This document shows, piece after piece, positions 8,647 to 16,693 of a DNA stretch of 64,000 nt; positions within the stretch are counted from its first letter, which is position 1, and every line of letters starts with the position of its first letter. Both the position numbers and the translations under genes were made by a program. Source of the DNA: Nannocystis punicea (GTDB lineage: Bacteria > Myxococcota_A > Polyangia > Nannocystales > Nannocystaceae); contig NZ_CP114040.1 in the NCBI RefSeq assembly GCF_026965555.1, forward strand, positions 3,906,001-3,970,000, written 5' to 3'. The notes beneath the pieces were generated by a model. It saw only the letters and a program-made list of their open reading frames with translations, was not told the DNA's origin and ran no database searches.

Positions 8647-10262
8647 GGGTCGACCTCTCCGCTCTGGGACGAGCTGCGCGGGCTCCAGAACCGCTGGCTG
8701 GCGCGGACGGCCTCCTCGGTCATGTCGATCGAGGCCGGCTTGCGCGGGGGGGTCAGCGGGAGCGAGAGGGTGAAGGTGGAGCCGCGGCCGAGGGTCGAGG
8801 TGACCTCGAGCGAGCCGGAGTGGTGGTTGGCGATGCTGCGGGCGATCGCCAGGCCGAGGCCGGTGCCCTTCTTGCGCTGGGCGAGGTTGCCGACCTGGCG
8901 GTACTCCTGGAAGATCTTGTCGATGTCCTCGGGGGCGATGCCGATGCCGGTGTCGGCCACGCGGATCAGCACGCGCCCGGGCAGCGGCTCGAACGTGGCC
9001 GAGATGATGATCGAGCCCTTCTCGGTGAACTTGGTGGCGTTCGACAGCAGGTTGTTGAGGATCTGGCAGATCCGCCGGCGGTCGCACACGAGCCGCGGGA
9101 GGTCGCCGGGCACCTCGGTGCGCAGCTCGAGGCCGGCCTCGTGCACCAGCGGCCGGTGCTGCCGCCACACCTCGTCGATCATGTCGGCCGGATCCTCGGA
9201 GGCGAAGTACAGCCGCAGCTCGCCCGACTCGATCATCGAGATGTCGAGGATGTCGTTGATGAGGCCGAGCAGCTGCATGCCGCTGGTGCGGATCAGGCGG
9301 ATGTCCTCGCGCTGCTCGTCGGACAGCGGGGTCGACAGGCCCTCGAGCAGCAGCTGCGAGAAGCCGCAGATCGAGTTGAGCGGGGTCCGCAGCTCGTGGC
9401 TGACCGCGGCCAGGAACTCGGCCTTGGCCTCGGCGGCCTCGCGCGTCTGCAGCAGGGTCTCCTTGTAGAGGCGGTGCTCGCCGACGAGGTCGCGGCGCAG
9501 GCGCTCGAGCTCGCCCTGCAAGGCGCCGAAGCGGTCGACGCGGGTGACGACGAGCGGGCGGCTGCCGGCGGCGGTGTCGATGTTGACGCGGTCGAGCCGA
9601 CGCGCGAGCGAGAGGACCTCGCCGCCGGTGTCGCGGGCGAACAGCTTGCCTGCGCGCGAGAACAGGGCGGTGAGCACGGCGAGGCCGAAGGCGGGCCACA
9701 GCTCGCGCGAGGTGGCCGCGGGCGCGGCGGTGGCGAGGATCCGTCCCATCGCCAGGAGGCCCGCCGAGCTGACTGCGCTGGCGAACAGCGAGCACCAGGC
9801 GGCGTGCGCAGTCTGGTGCTCGTCGCGGCCGGCCGGCCCAGGGTTGCCGCCGAGGTGCTGATAGCCGGCCATACACGCCGGCGCGAGCGCCAGCGCGACG
9901 CCCCACACGGCCGCCAGCACCGGTCCGAGCGAGGGCACCAGCTCCGGGACGCTGGTGGCCTGCAGAACGCTGCCCCACAGCAGCGGGACGGCGACCACCA
10001 GCGCGGCCGGCGGGGCGATGATGAAGGCCCGCACCGCGTCGCGCCCGGCGATCTCGACGGTACCTGTCCTCGTGGACAGGTAGACGGCGACCACCTGGAC
10101 CAGCGCGACCAGACCGCCGACCACGGCGGTGGTGCGTCGCAGCGGCTCGTCGGTCATCCACGCCAGAGCGACCTGGGAGACGGCGAGCAGGACGATGCCG
10201 GCGATCAGGGCGATCGCGAGGGCGTACACGGTCTGCCGCCGCGATGCGGTCTGGCTGCCCAT
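8643..10262 (-). CDS. sensor histidine kinase, canonical, membrane-bound
   Basis: 539 aa from the ATG at 10262 (MGSQTASRRQTVYALAIALIAG), chosen over the longer frame because it is followed directly by a membrane segment. The first ~200 residues hold about six membrane helices with little periplasmic sequence; a coiled region follows, then HisKA (FLAAVSHELRTPLNSICGF) and a complete HATPase domain: ILNNLLSNATKFTEKG (N), VADTGIGIAPEDI (G1), GTGLGLAIARSIANHHSG (G2). Autophosphorylating sensor with no response regulator encoded beside it (an orphan kinase). A single TGTCC-N4-GGACA hairpin at 10063-10080 encodes residues ~61-66 between two membrane helices. Confidence 0.88.
   Translation of the reverse strand: MGSQTASRRQTVYALAIALIAGIVLLAVSQVALAWMTDEPLRRTTAVVGGLVALVQVVAVYLSTRTGTVEIAGRDAVRAFIIAPPAALVVAVPLLWGSVLQATSVPELVPSLGPVLAAVWGVALALAPACMAGYQHLGGNPGPAGRDEHQTAHAAWCSLFASAVSSAGLLAMGRILATAAPAATSRELWPAFGLAVLTALFSRAGKLFARDTGGEVLSLARRLDRVNIDTAAGSRPLVVTRVDRFGALQGELERLRRDLVGEHRLYKETLLQTREAAEAKAEFLAAVSHELRTPLNSICGFSQLLLEGLSTPLSDEQREDIRLIRTSGMQLLGLINDILDISMIESGELRLYFASEDPADMIDEVWRQHRPLVHEAGLELRTEVPGDLPRLVCDRRRICQILNNLLSNATKFTEKGSIIISATFEPLPGRVLIRVADTGIGIAPEDIDKIFQEYRQVGNLAQRKKGTGLGLAIARSIANHHSGSLEVTSTLGRGSTFTLSLPLTPPRKPASIDMTEEAVRASQRFWSPRSSSQSGEVDP
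10063..10080. repeat. single perfect CCTGTCC-N4-GGACAGG hairpin inside a kinase gene
   Basis: CCTGTCC TCGT GGACAGG, a perfect 7-bp inverted repeat around a 4-bp loop. It encodes LSTRTG in an extramembrane loop of the sensor kinase, a position that tolerates insertions. Confidence 0.8.
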
Positions 10263-10345
10263 TGCTGCGGGCCGCGAGCGTAACATCCTTCGCACCGCGG
10301 CCGGGCGCAGGGCCGCGGCGCGGCAGCAGCAGGGACCCAACGGCC

Positions 10346-10387
10346 GCGGCCTCGGCCCTCACCCGCAGGGGTGAGGGGGCGAGGCCG
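10346..10387 (-). terminator. strong hairpin downstream of etfA, possible terminator
   Basis: GCGGCCTCGGCCCTCACCC (10346-10364) pairs with the complementary arm ending at 10387 around a short loop. It lies 41 bp beyond the etfA stop and before the kinase start at 10262. There is no T-tract, so intrinsic termination is only a possibility. Confidence 0.45.
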
Positions 10388-10427
10388 CGCCGGTCGGACG
10401 ACGATGCTCGGGGCGAACGCGCAGCGC

Positions 10428-11402
10428 TCAGGCCGCGCCCTTGCGGGCCTTGATCAGCTCGATGAGCCGCGGGACCGCCTCTTCCCACTTGGCGACCAGG
10501 CCGTAGTCGGCGACCTGGAAGATCGGGGCCTCGGCGTCCTTGTTGATGGCCACGATCGTCTTCGAGCCCTTCATGCCGGCGAGGTGCTGGATCGCGCCCG
10601 AGATCGCCACGGCGAAGTAGAGCTCCGGGGCGACGATCTTGCCGGTCTGACCGACCTGCAGGTCGGCGGGGACCATGCCGGCGTCGGTCGCCGCCCGGCT
10701 GGCGCCCAGAGCGCCGCCGAGCAGGTCGGTGAGCTGCTCGAGGATCTTGAAGTTGGCGCCCTCGCGCATGCCGCGGCCGCCGGACACGATGACCTTGGCC
10801 TCGGTGAGCTGCGGGCGCGACGACTCGGTCTTCTGCACGCCCTTGACGGCGGCGCCGCGGGTGTTGACGGCGGCGGCGGCGACGGCCTGGACGGGCGCGG
10901 CGCCGGCGGGCTGGGCGGGCTCGAACTCGGTGCCGCGCGCGGTGAAGAAGAACGTGCCGGCGTTGACCTTCTGGTCCTGGAGGGCGCGGCCGGCCGAGAC
11001 CGGGCGGACGAAGGTGTCGCCCGACTTGACCTTGACGACCTCGGAGACGAGCGGCGCGTCGAGGATGGCGGCGGCGCGGGGCAGGGCGTCGCGCAGGGTC
11101 GACGAGGCGGTGCCGCCGATCACGCTGGCGCCGAGAGTGCGCGCGGCGTGGACGATGGCGTCGGCCCACGCCTCGGCCGTGAACGGCTCGAGCGCCGGCG
11201 CGGCCAGGGTGTGCACGGCGGCCGCGCCGTAGCCGGCGGTGGCGATCGCCTGGGCGGCGGCGTCGGGCTGGGCGCCGAGCACCAGCAGGTGCAGCGGCTT
11301 GCCGGTGGCGCGGGCGATCTCGGCCGCGCAGGTGATGCCGGGCAGGCAGTGCGGGCGCAGCTGGCCGCCGGCGGTTTCGAGGATGACGAGGACCTTGCTC
11401 AT
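10428..11402 (-). CDS. etfA: electron transfer flavoprotein subunit alpha
   Basis: 324 aa, the usual family length. N-terminal AANH-fold domain begins MSKVLVILETAGGQLRP; the C-terminal FAD-binding domain has the signature region GRGMREGANFKILEQL...LGGALGASRAATDAG...QVGQTGKIVAPELYFAVAISGAIQH. With EtfB it forms the soluble heterodimer that accepts electrons from acyl-CoA and other dehydrogenases and passes them to ETF:quinone oxidoreductase. The start codon lies 1 bp after the etfB stop, so the pair is co-transcribed and probably translationally coupled. Confidence 0.95.
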   Translation of the reverse strand: MSKVLVILETAGGQLRPHCLPGITCAAEIARATGKPLHLLVLGAQPDAAAQAIATAGYGAAAVHTLAAPALEPFTAEAWADAIVHAARTLGASVIGGTASSTLRDALPRAAAILDAPLVSEVVKVKSGDTFVRPVSAGRALQDQKVNAGTFFFTARGTEFEPAQPAGAAPVQAVAAAAVNTRGAAVKGVQKTESSRPQLTEAKVIVSGGRGMREGANFKILEQLTDLLGGALGASRAATDAGMVPADLQVGQTGKIVAPELYFAVAISGAIQHLAGMKGSKTIVAINKDAEAPIFQVADYGLVAKWEEAVPRLIELIKARKGAA

Positions 11403-11403
11403 G

Positions 11404-12222
11404 TTAGATGACCTTCGCTTCCTTCGTGAGCTTCTCGAACAGCTCCTCGACGGTCTTGACCTTCTGACCCGCCTTGCGCGCCGGCGGAGCGGCGACGCCG
11501 ACGACCTGCTCGTTGTTGCCGACGGCGACGCCGAGGTCGGACGGCTTCAGCACGGCGACCGGCTTGCGCTTGGCCATGGTGATGCCCTTGAGCGAGGCGA
11601 GCCGCGGGCCCTCCTGGTAGGCGTGGGTCGCCGGGGTCGAGCCGTTCTTGACGCTCTTCGGCAGGACGATGCGGAGGTCGACCGAGACGACCGCGGGCAG
11701 CGGGACGCGCTTGACCTCGACGCCGTCGTCGACCTCGCGGCCGACGGTCAGCGCCTTGCCCGCCTGGTCCCACTCGACGGTGGCGGCGAAGCTGGCCTGC
11801 GGGACGTCGAGGAGCCCGGCGACGCGCTGCGGCACCTGGCCGCCCTCGTTGTCCTGCGACAGCTTGCCGGCGATGAGGAGGTCACAGGCCTCCTTCTTGA
11901 ACACGGCGGCGATCAGCTTGGACACGGTGGCGGTGTCGAGCTTGTCCGGGTCGGCGTCGACGATGACGCCGCGGTCGGCGCCCATCGCCAGGAACTGCGT
12001 GAGCTGCTGGCGCTGGCTCTCGGGGCCGATCCCGAGGACGATCACCTCGGCCAGCCGCTGCGTGCCGCCGACGACCTCGGCGAGGCGGAGGGCGGTCTCG
12101 ATGGCGTACTCGTCGAAGGCGTTCGGGACCCACTTCGAGGCAGAGTAGTCGAGCCCGCCGCCCGCGAATTTCAGGCTCTCGTCGGGATCCGGGATCCGCT
12201 TGACACAGACCAAAATCTTCAA
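11404..12222 (-). CDS. etfB: electron transfer flavoprotein subunit beta
   Basis: 272 aa. Begins MKILVCVKRIPDPDESLKF and has the EtfB signature area (SKWVPNAFDEYAIETAL; DLLIAGKLSQDNEGGQVPQRVA), which holds the AMP and carries the recognition loop for partner dehydrogenases. First gene of the etfBA pair. A purine-rich AGGAGTCCC-type ribosome-binding stretch lies just upstream on the minus strand. The 256-bp divergent gap to the DsbA-like gene (12223-12478) shows no other gene. Confidence 0.95.
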   Translation of the reverse strand: MKILVCVKRIPDPDESLKFAGGGLDYSASKWVPNAFDEYAIETALRLAEVVGGTQRLAEVIVLGIGPESQRQQLTQFLAMGADRGVIVDADPDKLDTATVSKLIAAVFKKEACDLLIAGKLSQDNEGGQVPQRVAGLLDVPQASFAATVEWDQAGKALTVGREVDDGVEVKRVPLPAVVSVDLRIVLPKSVKNGSTPATHAYQEGPRLASLKGITMAKRKPVAVLKPSDLGVAVGNNEQVVGVAAPPARKAGQKVKTVEELFEKLTKEAKVI

Positions 12223-12478
12223 AAGGGACTCCTCCTGCGCGAGGCTGTATCGCCCGGGCTGGGAACCGTGTCAATGCGTCCGTACGAGTGAGTTTTTCCC
12301 CGAATGTGGAGCTTTCTCCGCGGTCATCCGCCGCAGCCGCGGTGTCCGGACAAAAGGCCGCGGCGGTCGGGGACGCTTGCGAGGCCGCGAGGCGTGCGTT
12401 AGCGTTGCGCGGCCAATTCTGCCGGACGCTGCGACCTTGCGGCGAACTCGCCGGCTGCGCCCGCCAGGATCGTCCGCG

Positions 12479-13414
12479 ATGACCCGCTCCAAGTGCTCGC
12501 TCGCACCGCTGCTCCTCATCCTCTCGGCCTGTAGCCCCGCTTGCACCTCGGTGCCGGAGGCCGGTGCCCCCGAGAACAAGGGCGGGCCGGTCGCCGCGAC
12601 CACCAAGGCCGAGGCGCCGCCGAGCGAGGTCACGCCGCCGCCCGGCGGCGAGATCACCGAAGCCAAGGGCGTCGACCTGTCGCGCCTGTCGGAGCCGCAG
12701 AAGACCAGCTTCTTCCAGCTCATCAACAGCGAGCCGTCGGCCTGCGGCAAGCCGCACAGCCTGGCCGTGTCGCTGCGCGACGACGCCGCCTGCCGCGACT
12801 CGCTCAGCGTGTCGCAGTTCATCGCCGACGCGCTGGCCTCGGGCGCCTCGCCGAGCGACATCAAGGCCAACATGGAGTACGTCGTCGGCGCGCTGCAGCC
12901 GCGCAAGATCGACATCGAGGGCCGCCCGGTCTACGGCAACGAGCGCGCGCCGGTGACGGTGGTGGTGTTCGCCGACTTCGAGTGCCCGCACTGCCGCGCC
13001 GAGGCGCCGGTGCTGCGCCAGGCGATCGACCAGTTCCGCGGCCGCGCCAAGCTGGTGTTCAAGCACTTCCCGCTGTCGGCCCACCCGCGGGCCAAGGTCG
13101 CCGCGATCGCCACGGTCGCCGCCCAGTCCCAGGGCAAGTTCTGGGAGATGCACGACATCGTGTTCGAGAACCAGACGGCCCTCTCCGACGCCGACATCCG
13201 CAAGTACGCGCAGAAGATCGGCCTCGACATGAAGCAGTTCGACGCCGACTTCGCCGCGCTCAAGGGCAAGGACCTGGTCGAGGCCGACCGCGCCGAGGGC
13301 GAGAAGCTCGAGATCACGGGCACCCCGGCGGTGTTCGTCAACGGCCGTTACTTCAACGAGTACATGTTCGGCGGCACGGTGGTCGGCTGGATCGACGACG
13401 CCCTGCGGCGCTGA
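12479..13414 (+). CDS. DsbA/thioredoxin-fold lipoprotein
   Basis: 311 aa from the ATG at 12479, selected because it yields a lipoprotein signal (lipobox LSAC at residues 15-18). Residues ~40-150 are a linker and a helical region with a Cys pair (SACGKPH, DAACRD). From residue ~150 the thioredoxin_4/DsbA fold follows: VVVFADFECPHCRAEAP holds the CxxC redox motif (CPHC) and GTPAVFVNG the cis-proline loop. Likely a membrane-tethered periplasmic thiol oxidoreductase. It resembles the DsbA proteins fused to a vitamin-K-epoxide-reductase partner, but no partner is adjacent. Confidence 0.85.
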   Translation: MTRSKCSLAPLLLILSACSPACTSVPEAGAPENKGGPVAATTKAEAPPSEVTPPPGGEITEAKGVDLSRLSEPQKTSFFQLINSEPSACGKPHSLAVSLRDDAACRDSLSVSQFIADALASGASPSDIKANMEYVVGALQPRKIDIEGRPVYGNERAPVTVVVFADFECPHCRAEAPVLRQAIDQFRGRAKLVFKHFPLSAHPRAKVAAIATVAAQSQGKFWEMHDIVFENQTALSDADIRKYAQKIGLDMKQFDADFAALKGKDLVEADRAEGEKLEITGTPAVFVNGRYFNEYMFGGTVVGWIDDALRR

Positions 13415-13481
13415 GGCGAGCGGGGCGCCGGCCCGACCCGCGGCTTGACTTCGCACGGATCCTGAGCCTGACTCTTTGGAC

Positions 13482-14432
13482 ATGTCACGACCGCGACCAT
13501 GGATCGAGGCGTTCGCGCCCGCGACGGTGTCGAACCTCGGGCCCGGCTTCGACTGCCTCGGCCTGGCGCTGCGGGGGCCCGGGGACCGCGTGCGCGCCCG
13601 TCGGGGCGAGCAGCCGGGCGTCGTGATCAGCAAGGTCGAGGGCGACGGCGGCAAGCTGCCGCGCACGGCCGACAAGAACACCGCCGGGGTCGCGGTCGCC
13701 GAGCTGCTGCGGCGCTTCGCGCCCGACGCCGGGGTCGAGCTCGAGGTCTACAAGGGCCTGCCGCTCGGCAGCGGCCTCGGATCGTCGGGTGCGAGCGCCT
13801 GCGCGGCGCTGGTGGCGGCCGACGCGGCGCTCGGCCTCGGGCTGCAGCCGACGCAGTTGGTCGACCTGGCCCGCGAGGGCGAGCGGGTCGCCTGCGGCGC
13901 GGCGCACCCGGACAACGTGGCGCCGGCGATCCTCGGCGGCGTGGTGCTCATCCCGCAGCTCGACCCGCTGCGCCTCATCACCCTGCCGAGCCCCGCCGAC
14001 CTGTGGCTGGCGGTGTACACCCCGGGCTGCTCGGTCAGCACCGCCGAGGCCCGCGCGGTGCTGCCGGCCCAGGTGCCGCTCCAGGCCACCGTGCAGCAGG
14101 CCAGCCGGCTCGGGCTCCTGGTCCACGCGCTCCACTGCGGCGATCTCTCGCTGCTCGGCGAGGCGATCGTCGACGAGCTGGTCGAGCCCTGCCGCGCCCG
14201 CCTGATCCCCGGGTACCTCGACGCCAAGGCCGCCTGCTGTGAGGCCGGCGCCCTGGCCTGCAGCATCAGCGGCTCCGGCCCCACCACCTTCGCCCTGGCC
14301 GGCTCGCGCGGCCGCGCGGAGGCCATGCTCGCCATCCTCGAGGAGTGCTTCACCCTCGCCGGCGTGCCCGGCTCGGGCCTCGTCGATCAGGTCGGTCCCG
14401 GTGCGCGCGTGGTCTCGACGCTGCTGCACTGA
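13482..14432 (+). CDS. thrB: homoserine kinase (GHMP family)
   Basis: 316 aa. Phosphorylates homoserine in threonine biosynthesis. N-terminal motif APATVSNLGPGFDCLGLAL is typical of ThrB, the ATP-binding GHMP motif is GLPLGSGLGSSGASACAAL, and the C-terminal Gly-rich loop is SISGSGPTTFALAG. The ATG at 13482 lies within GGACATGTCA, that is, the start codon is the CATG of a repeat-family palindrome; an in-frame TTG six bases upstream is the only alternative. The stop codon runs straight into a repeat array. No thrA, thrC or asd genes lie nearby. Confidence 0.92.
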   Translation: MSRPRPWIEAFAPATVSNLGPGFDCLGLALRGPGDRVRARRGEQPGVVISKVEGDGGKLPRTADKNTAGVAVAELLRRFAPDAGVELEVYKGLPLGSGLGSSGASACAALVAADAALGLGLQPTQLVDLAREGERVACGAAHPDNVAPAILGGVVLIPQLDPLRLITLPSPADLWLAVYTPGCSVSTAEARAVLPAQVPLQATVQQASRLGLLVHALHCGDLSLLGEAIVDELVEPCRARLIPGYLDAKAACCEAGALACSISGSGPTTFALAGSRGRAEAMLAILEECFTLAGVPGSGLVDQVGPGARVVSTLLH

Positions 14433-14494
14433 CATGTCCGCACGGGCATGTCTTGATGGTCATGTCGTGTAGGTCCTGTCGTCCAAGGCAGGAC
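14431..14494. repeat. CATGTCC-N4-GGA array, 4-5 units
   Basis: Begins in the last base of the thrB stop codon (TGACATGTCC): CATGTCCGCACGGG, CATGTCTTGATGGT, CATGTCGTGTAGGT, CCTGTCGTCCAAGG, CAGGAC. The last pair forms a GTCCTG/CAGGAC stem and shows the CATG to C(C/A)(T/G)G variation seen across the family. Confidence 0.9.
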
Positions 14495-14534
14495 CGACGG
14501 CGCTGTCGGGATGATTTGTTTACGCCGTTCGCGT

Positions 14535-14563
14535 TTGACGCCGACGGCGGGCGTCTGTAGTTT
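14535..14563 (+). promoter_or_regulatory. sigma-70-like promoter
   Basis: TTGACG (14535-14540), 17-bp spacer, TAGTTT (14558-14563). Lies between the repeat array and the small membrane protein gene at 14608, in a locally AT-richer stretch. Confidence 0.4.
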
Positions 14564-14607
14564 GCCGCTCGTATGGCGCCGGCTCCGCCGGCCGGTGTCG
14601 ACCCGCG

Positions 14608-15135
14608 ATGCGTGTACGGCTCGAACGATTGCGCCCGGCCCGGTCCGTGTGGCTGTGGCTCAGCTTCCAGCGCTACGCGCTGCTCCTGGCGCTCGTCGCC
14701 GCGTCGCCGCTGGCGCTGACCTGGTGGCAGATGCCCGCAGCCTGGTGGGCCTGGTCGCTGGCGGCCGTGGTCGCGCTGCGCATCGGCGCGGTCGCGGTCG
14801 CGGTCGGCGGTCGGTGGCCGCGGAAGCTCCGGGCGCTGCGCGTGGCGACGCGACGCATCGAGCTCGGTCGCTTCGCGCCGGCGGACGTGCGCCGCTACTG
14901 CGGTGACCCGTGCTTCCGCGTGGTCGCCCGCGAGGCGCTGCGCCGGGCCGGGGTCCCCGCCGCGGAGGCCCGGCGGCTCGTCCGGGCCTACGCTCGCGAG
15001 CTGCGGATCGAGGCCTCCGAGCTCGTCGTCGTCGATCACGTCGGCGGGCAGATCCGCCGCGTCTCGGCCGGGCAGTCGACCGTCCTCTCGCTGCCGCCGC
15101 CTCCCGCTTCCGTCCTGTCACCTGACCACCCGTAG
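14608..15135 (+). CDS. hypothetical small membrane protein
   Basis: 175 aa. Basic N-terminus followed by two membrane helices (about 22-42 and 47-66), then a cytosolic domain rich in Arg and Ala containing RRYCGDPCFRVVAREALRRAG. Ends in a Pro-rich tail. No family recognised. It is followed 17 bp later by another small gene, so the two may be co-transcribed from the promoter at 14535. Confidence 0.6.
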   Translation: MRVRLERLRPARSVWLWLSFQRYALLLALVAASPLALTWWQMPAAWWAWSLAAVVALRIGAVAVAVGGRWPRKLRALRVATRRIELGRFAPADVRRYCGDPCFRVVAREALRRAGVPAAEARRLVRAYARELRIEASELVVVDHVGGQIRRVSAGQSTVLSLPPPPASVLSPDHP

Positions 15136-15152
15136 AAAGCGAAACACCCCCC

Positions 15153-15659
15153 ATGAACATGCCGATGACCCAGCCGCAACCACCCCAGGGCCGACCGCTG
15201 TCGCCCGCCGCCCAGAAGATGCTCGCCGAGGTCGAGCTGCTGCCCGGGGAGGTGCTCCACTATTCGATCCAGGGCGACGGCTTTTTCCTGGGCTCCAACC
15301 CCCTCGTCAAGGCCGCCGCGGTCCTCAGTTCCTTTCTCACGACGATCACGGGCGGCCATATCCGGGTGTTCCTGTTCGTCACCAACATGCGGATCTTGCT
15401 GCTCGAGTCGCGGCAAGCGTTCTGCGGGTTCGCGCGGATCCGCAAGTTCAACGCGATCGCCCTCGCCTCGCTGGCGGAGGCCGGCAGCGGCAAGGAGACG
15501 CAGTGGTGCTGCATCCACACGCGCACGATCCACATCGAGTCGAAGACGCAGCGCTACACGATCGTGATCAAGCACCTCGACGACCGGGCGCTGCGAGAGT
15601 TCGTGCAGACCATGAGCACGGTCATGCTCGGCAACGCCTACGCGCGCACGACCACGTGA
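15153..15659 (+). CDS. hypothetical protein, possible PH-like (bPH) fold
   Basis: 168 aa. After a Pro/Gln-rich start it reads LLPGEVLHYSIQGDGFFLGSNPLVKAA and then alternating hydrophobic strands (RVFLFVTNMRILLLES; IHTRTIHIESKTQRYTIVIKHL) ending in a helix, a layout like bacterial PH/GRAM-type domains in which 'GE...Y...G.....T..R......' recurs. No membrane segment is certain. Function unknown; probable operon with the preceding small membrane protein. Confidence 0.65.
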   Translation: MNMPMTQPQPPQGRPLSPAAQKMLAEVELLPGEVLHYSIQGDGFFLGSNPLVKAAAVLSSFLTTITGGHIRVFLFVTNMRILLLESRQAFCGFARIRKFNAIALASLAEAGSGKETQWCCIHTRTIHIESKTQRYTIVIKHLDDRALREFVQTMSTVMLGNAYARTTT

Positions 15660-15685
15660 GCGCGCCGCGCGTGATGTGACTCCGA

Positions 15686-15734
15686 GGTCATGTCCTGCAG
15701 AGCATGTCCTTTGCGGCATGCTCGAACGGGCAGT
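15686..15734. repeat. CATGTCC-N4-GGA array, 3-4 units
   Basis: CATGTCCTGCAGAG, CATGTCCTTTGCGG, CATGCTCGAACGGG, CAG in 14-bp register, filling the gap between convergent genes and reaching the stop codon at 15734. Confidence 0.9.
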
Positions 15735-16228
15735 CAGAAGGCGAGGCCGAGCCCGAGGCCGGCCCCGCGCGGCAGGGCGATCGGGCCGGCGGCCCGCAGC
15801 TCGACGCGGGCGGTCTGGCGGGCCTGCTTGAGCTTGTGCAGGCGGACCTGGCTGACCGGCCAGAGGATCGCCCCGGGCACGGCGAGGCTGAGGCCGGCGG
15901 TCAGCACGAGGGCGCCGCCGATGACGTCGACGTCGTTGTCGCGCTCGGCGGCGAGCAGGACGATGGCGAGGCCGGCGGCGCTCAGACCCAGGCCGGCGAT
16001 GGAGAGGCCGATGCCGGCGCCGAGGCGGCGGCGGTAACGGGCACGGGCGAACTCGTAAAAGCCCTGACCGTCGCGGCGCTCGCTCTGGTAGTCGGTCCAC
16101 ACCCGCTCGAGATCGAGGCCGGTGCGGGCCTGGAGATCGCCGTAGACGACCGCCTCGTCGGCGGGCGCCGGCCCGGCGGGGGCGGCGAGCAGGAGGCTGG
16201 TGAAGACCCAGGCGAGGCTCGGCGACAC
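15734..16228 (-). CDS. hypothetical exported membrane protein
   Basis: 164 aa, GTG start at 16228. Signal peptide to about residue 24, then a short periplasmic helix-rich part (VWTDYQSERRDGQGFYEFARARYRRR) and two membrane helices (about 70-95 and 102-125), ending in an Ala/Gly/Leu-rich tail GAGLGLGLAF of the kind seen at the ends of small myxobacterial membrane proteins. No known domain. Confidence 0.6.
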   Translation of the reverse strand: MSPSLAWVFTSLLLAAPAGPAPADEAVVYGDLQARTGLDLERVWTDYQSERRDGQGFYEFARARYRRRLGAGIGLSIAGLGLSAAGLAIVLLAAERDNDVDVIGGALVLTAGLSLAVPGAILWPVSQVRLHKLKQARQTARVELRAAGPIALPRGAGLGLGLAF

Positions 16229-16693
16229 ACGGCCAGCGTACGCGAAGTCGGAGGAGGCCGCGCGACGCAGGCGGCCGCCGCTGAAACAGCGCTCGTGGAG
16301 TGAACTTCAGGGGCGGGGGCGACGGCCGGGTTCGCGCCGGACCGGCCGCGGACGCCGCCGAAGCCGGTGCTACCTCCAAAAGATGCCCAGGGGTGTCTGC
16401 GGGTCGGCGTGTCGTCTGCTTGCCCCGGGCGCCCGCTGCCGGGCGGGACCGCCGGCGAGTCCATCACGAGAACCGATGACATGTCCTTTCAGTCATGTCA
16501 TCTCCGTCGCCGGTCTCGGGCGAGGCGGGTGCAAGCGCCTGGCCGAACGCAGAGGTCGCGCCGACGCGACGACGAGTGCGACTGCGGCTACGAACGGGGA
16601 GGCGCCGGGTCGGACGCCGGGCCTGACGCACTTCAGGACATGCCGTATGGGGCATGTCCCGAGGAGCATGCCCCTTCATGCATGTCGCAGCGG
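16229..16693. repeat. gene-free gap with two CATGTCC-N4-GGA arrays (16477-16506, 16635-16691)
   Basis: No gene seen. First array: CATGTCCTTTCAGT, CATGTCATCTCC. Second: CATGCCGTATGGGG, CATGTCCCGAGGAG, CATGCCCCTTCATG, CATGTCGCAG, ending 2 bp before the holB stop codon. The rest is GC-rich sequence without coding character. Confidence 0.85.

Noticed and set aside
10428..12222. FixA/FixB-type electron-bifurcating ETF
   Set aside because: Neither fixC nor fixX, nor a dehydrogenase partner, is adjacent, and both subunits have the length and motifs of housekeeping EtfBA.
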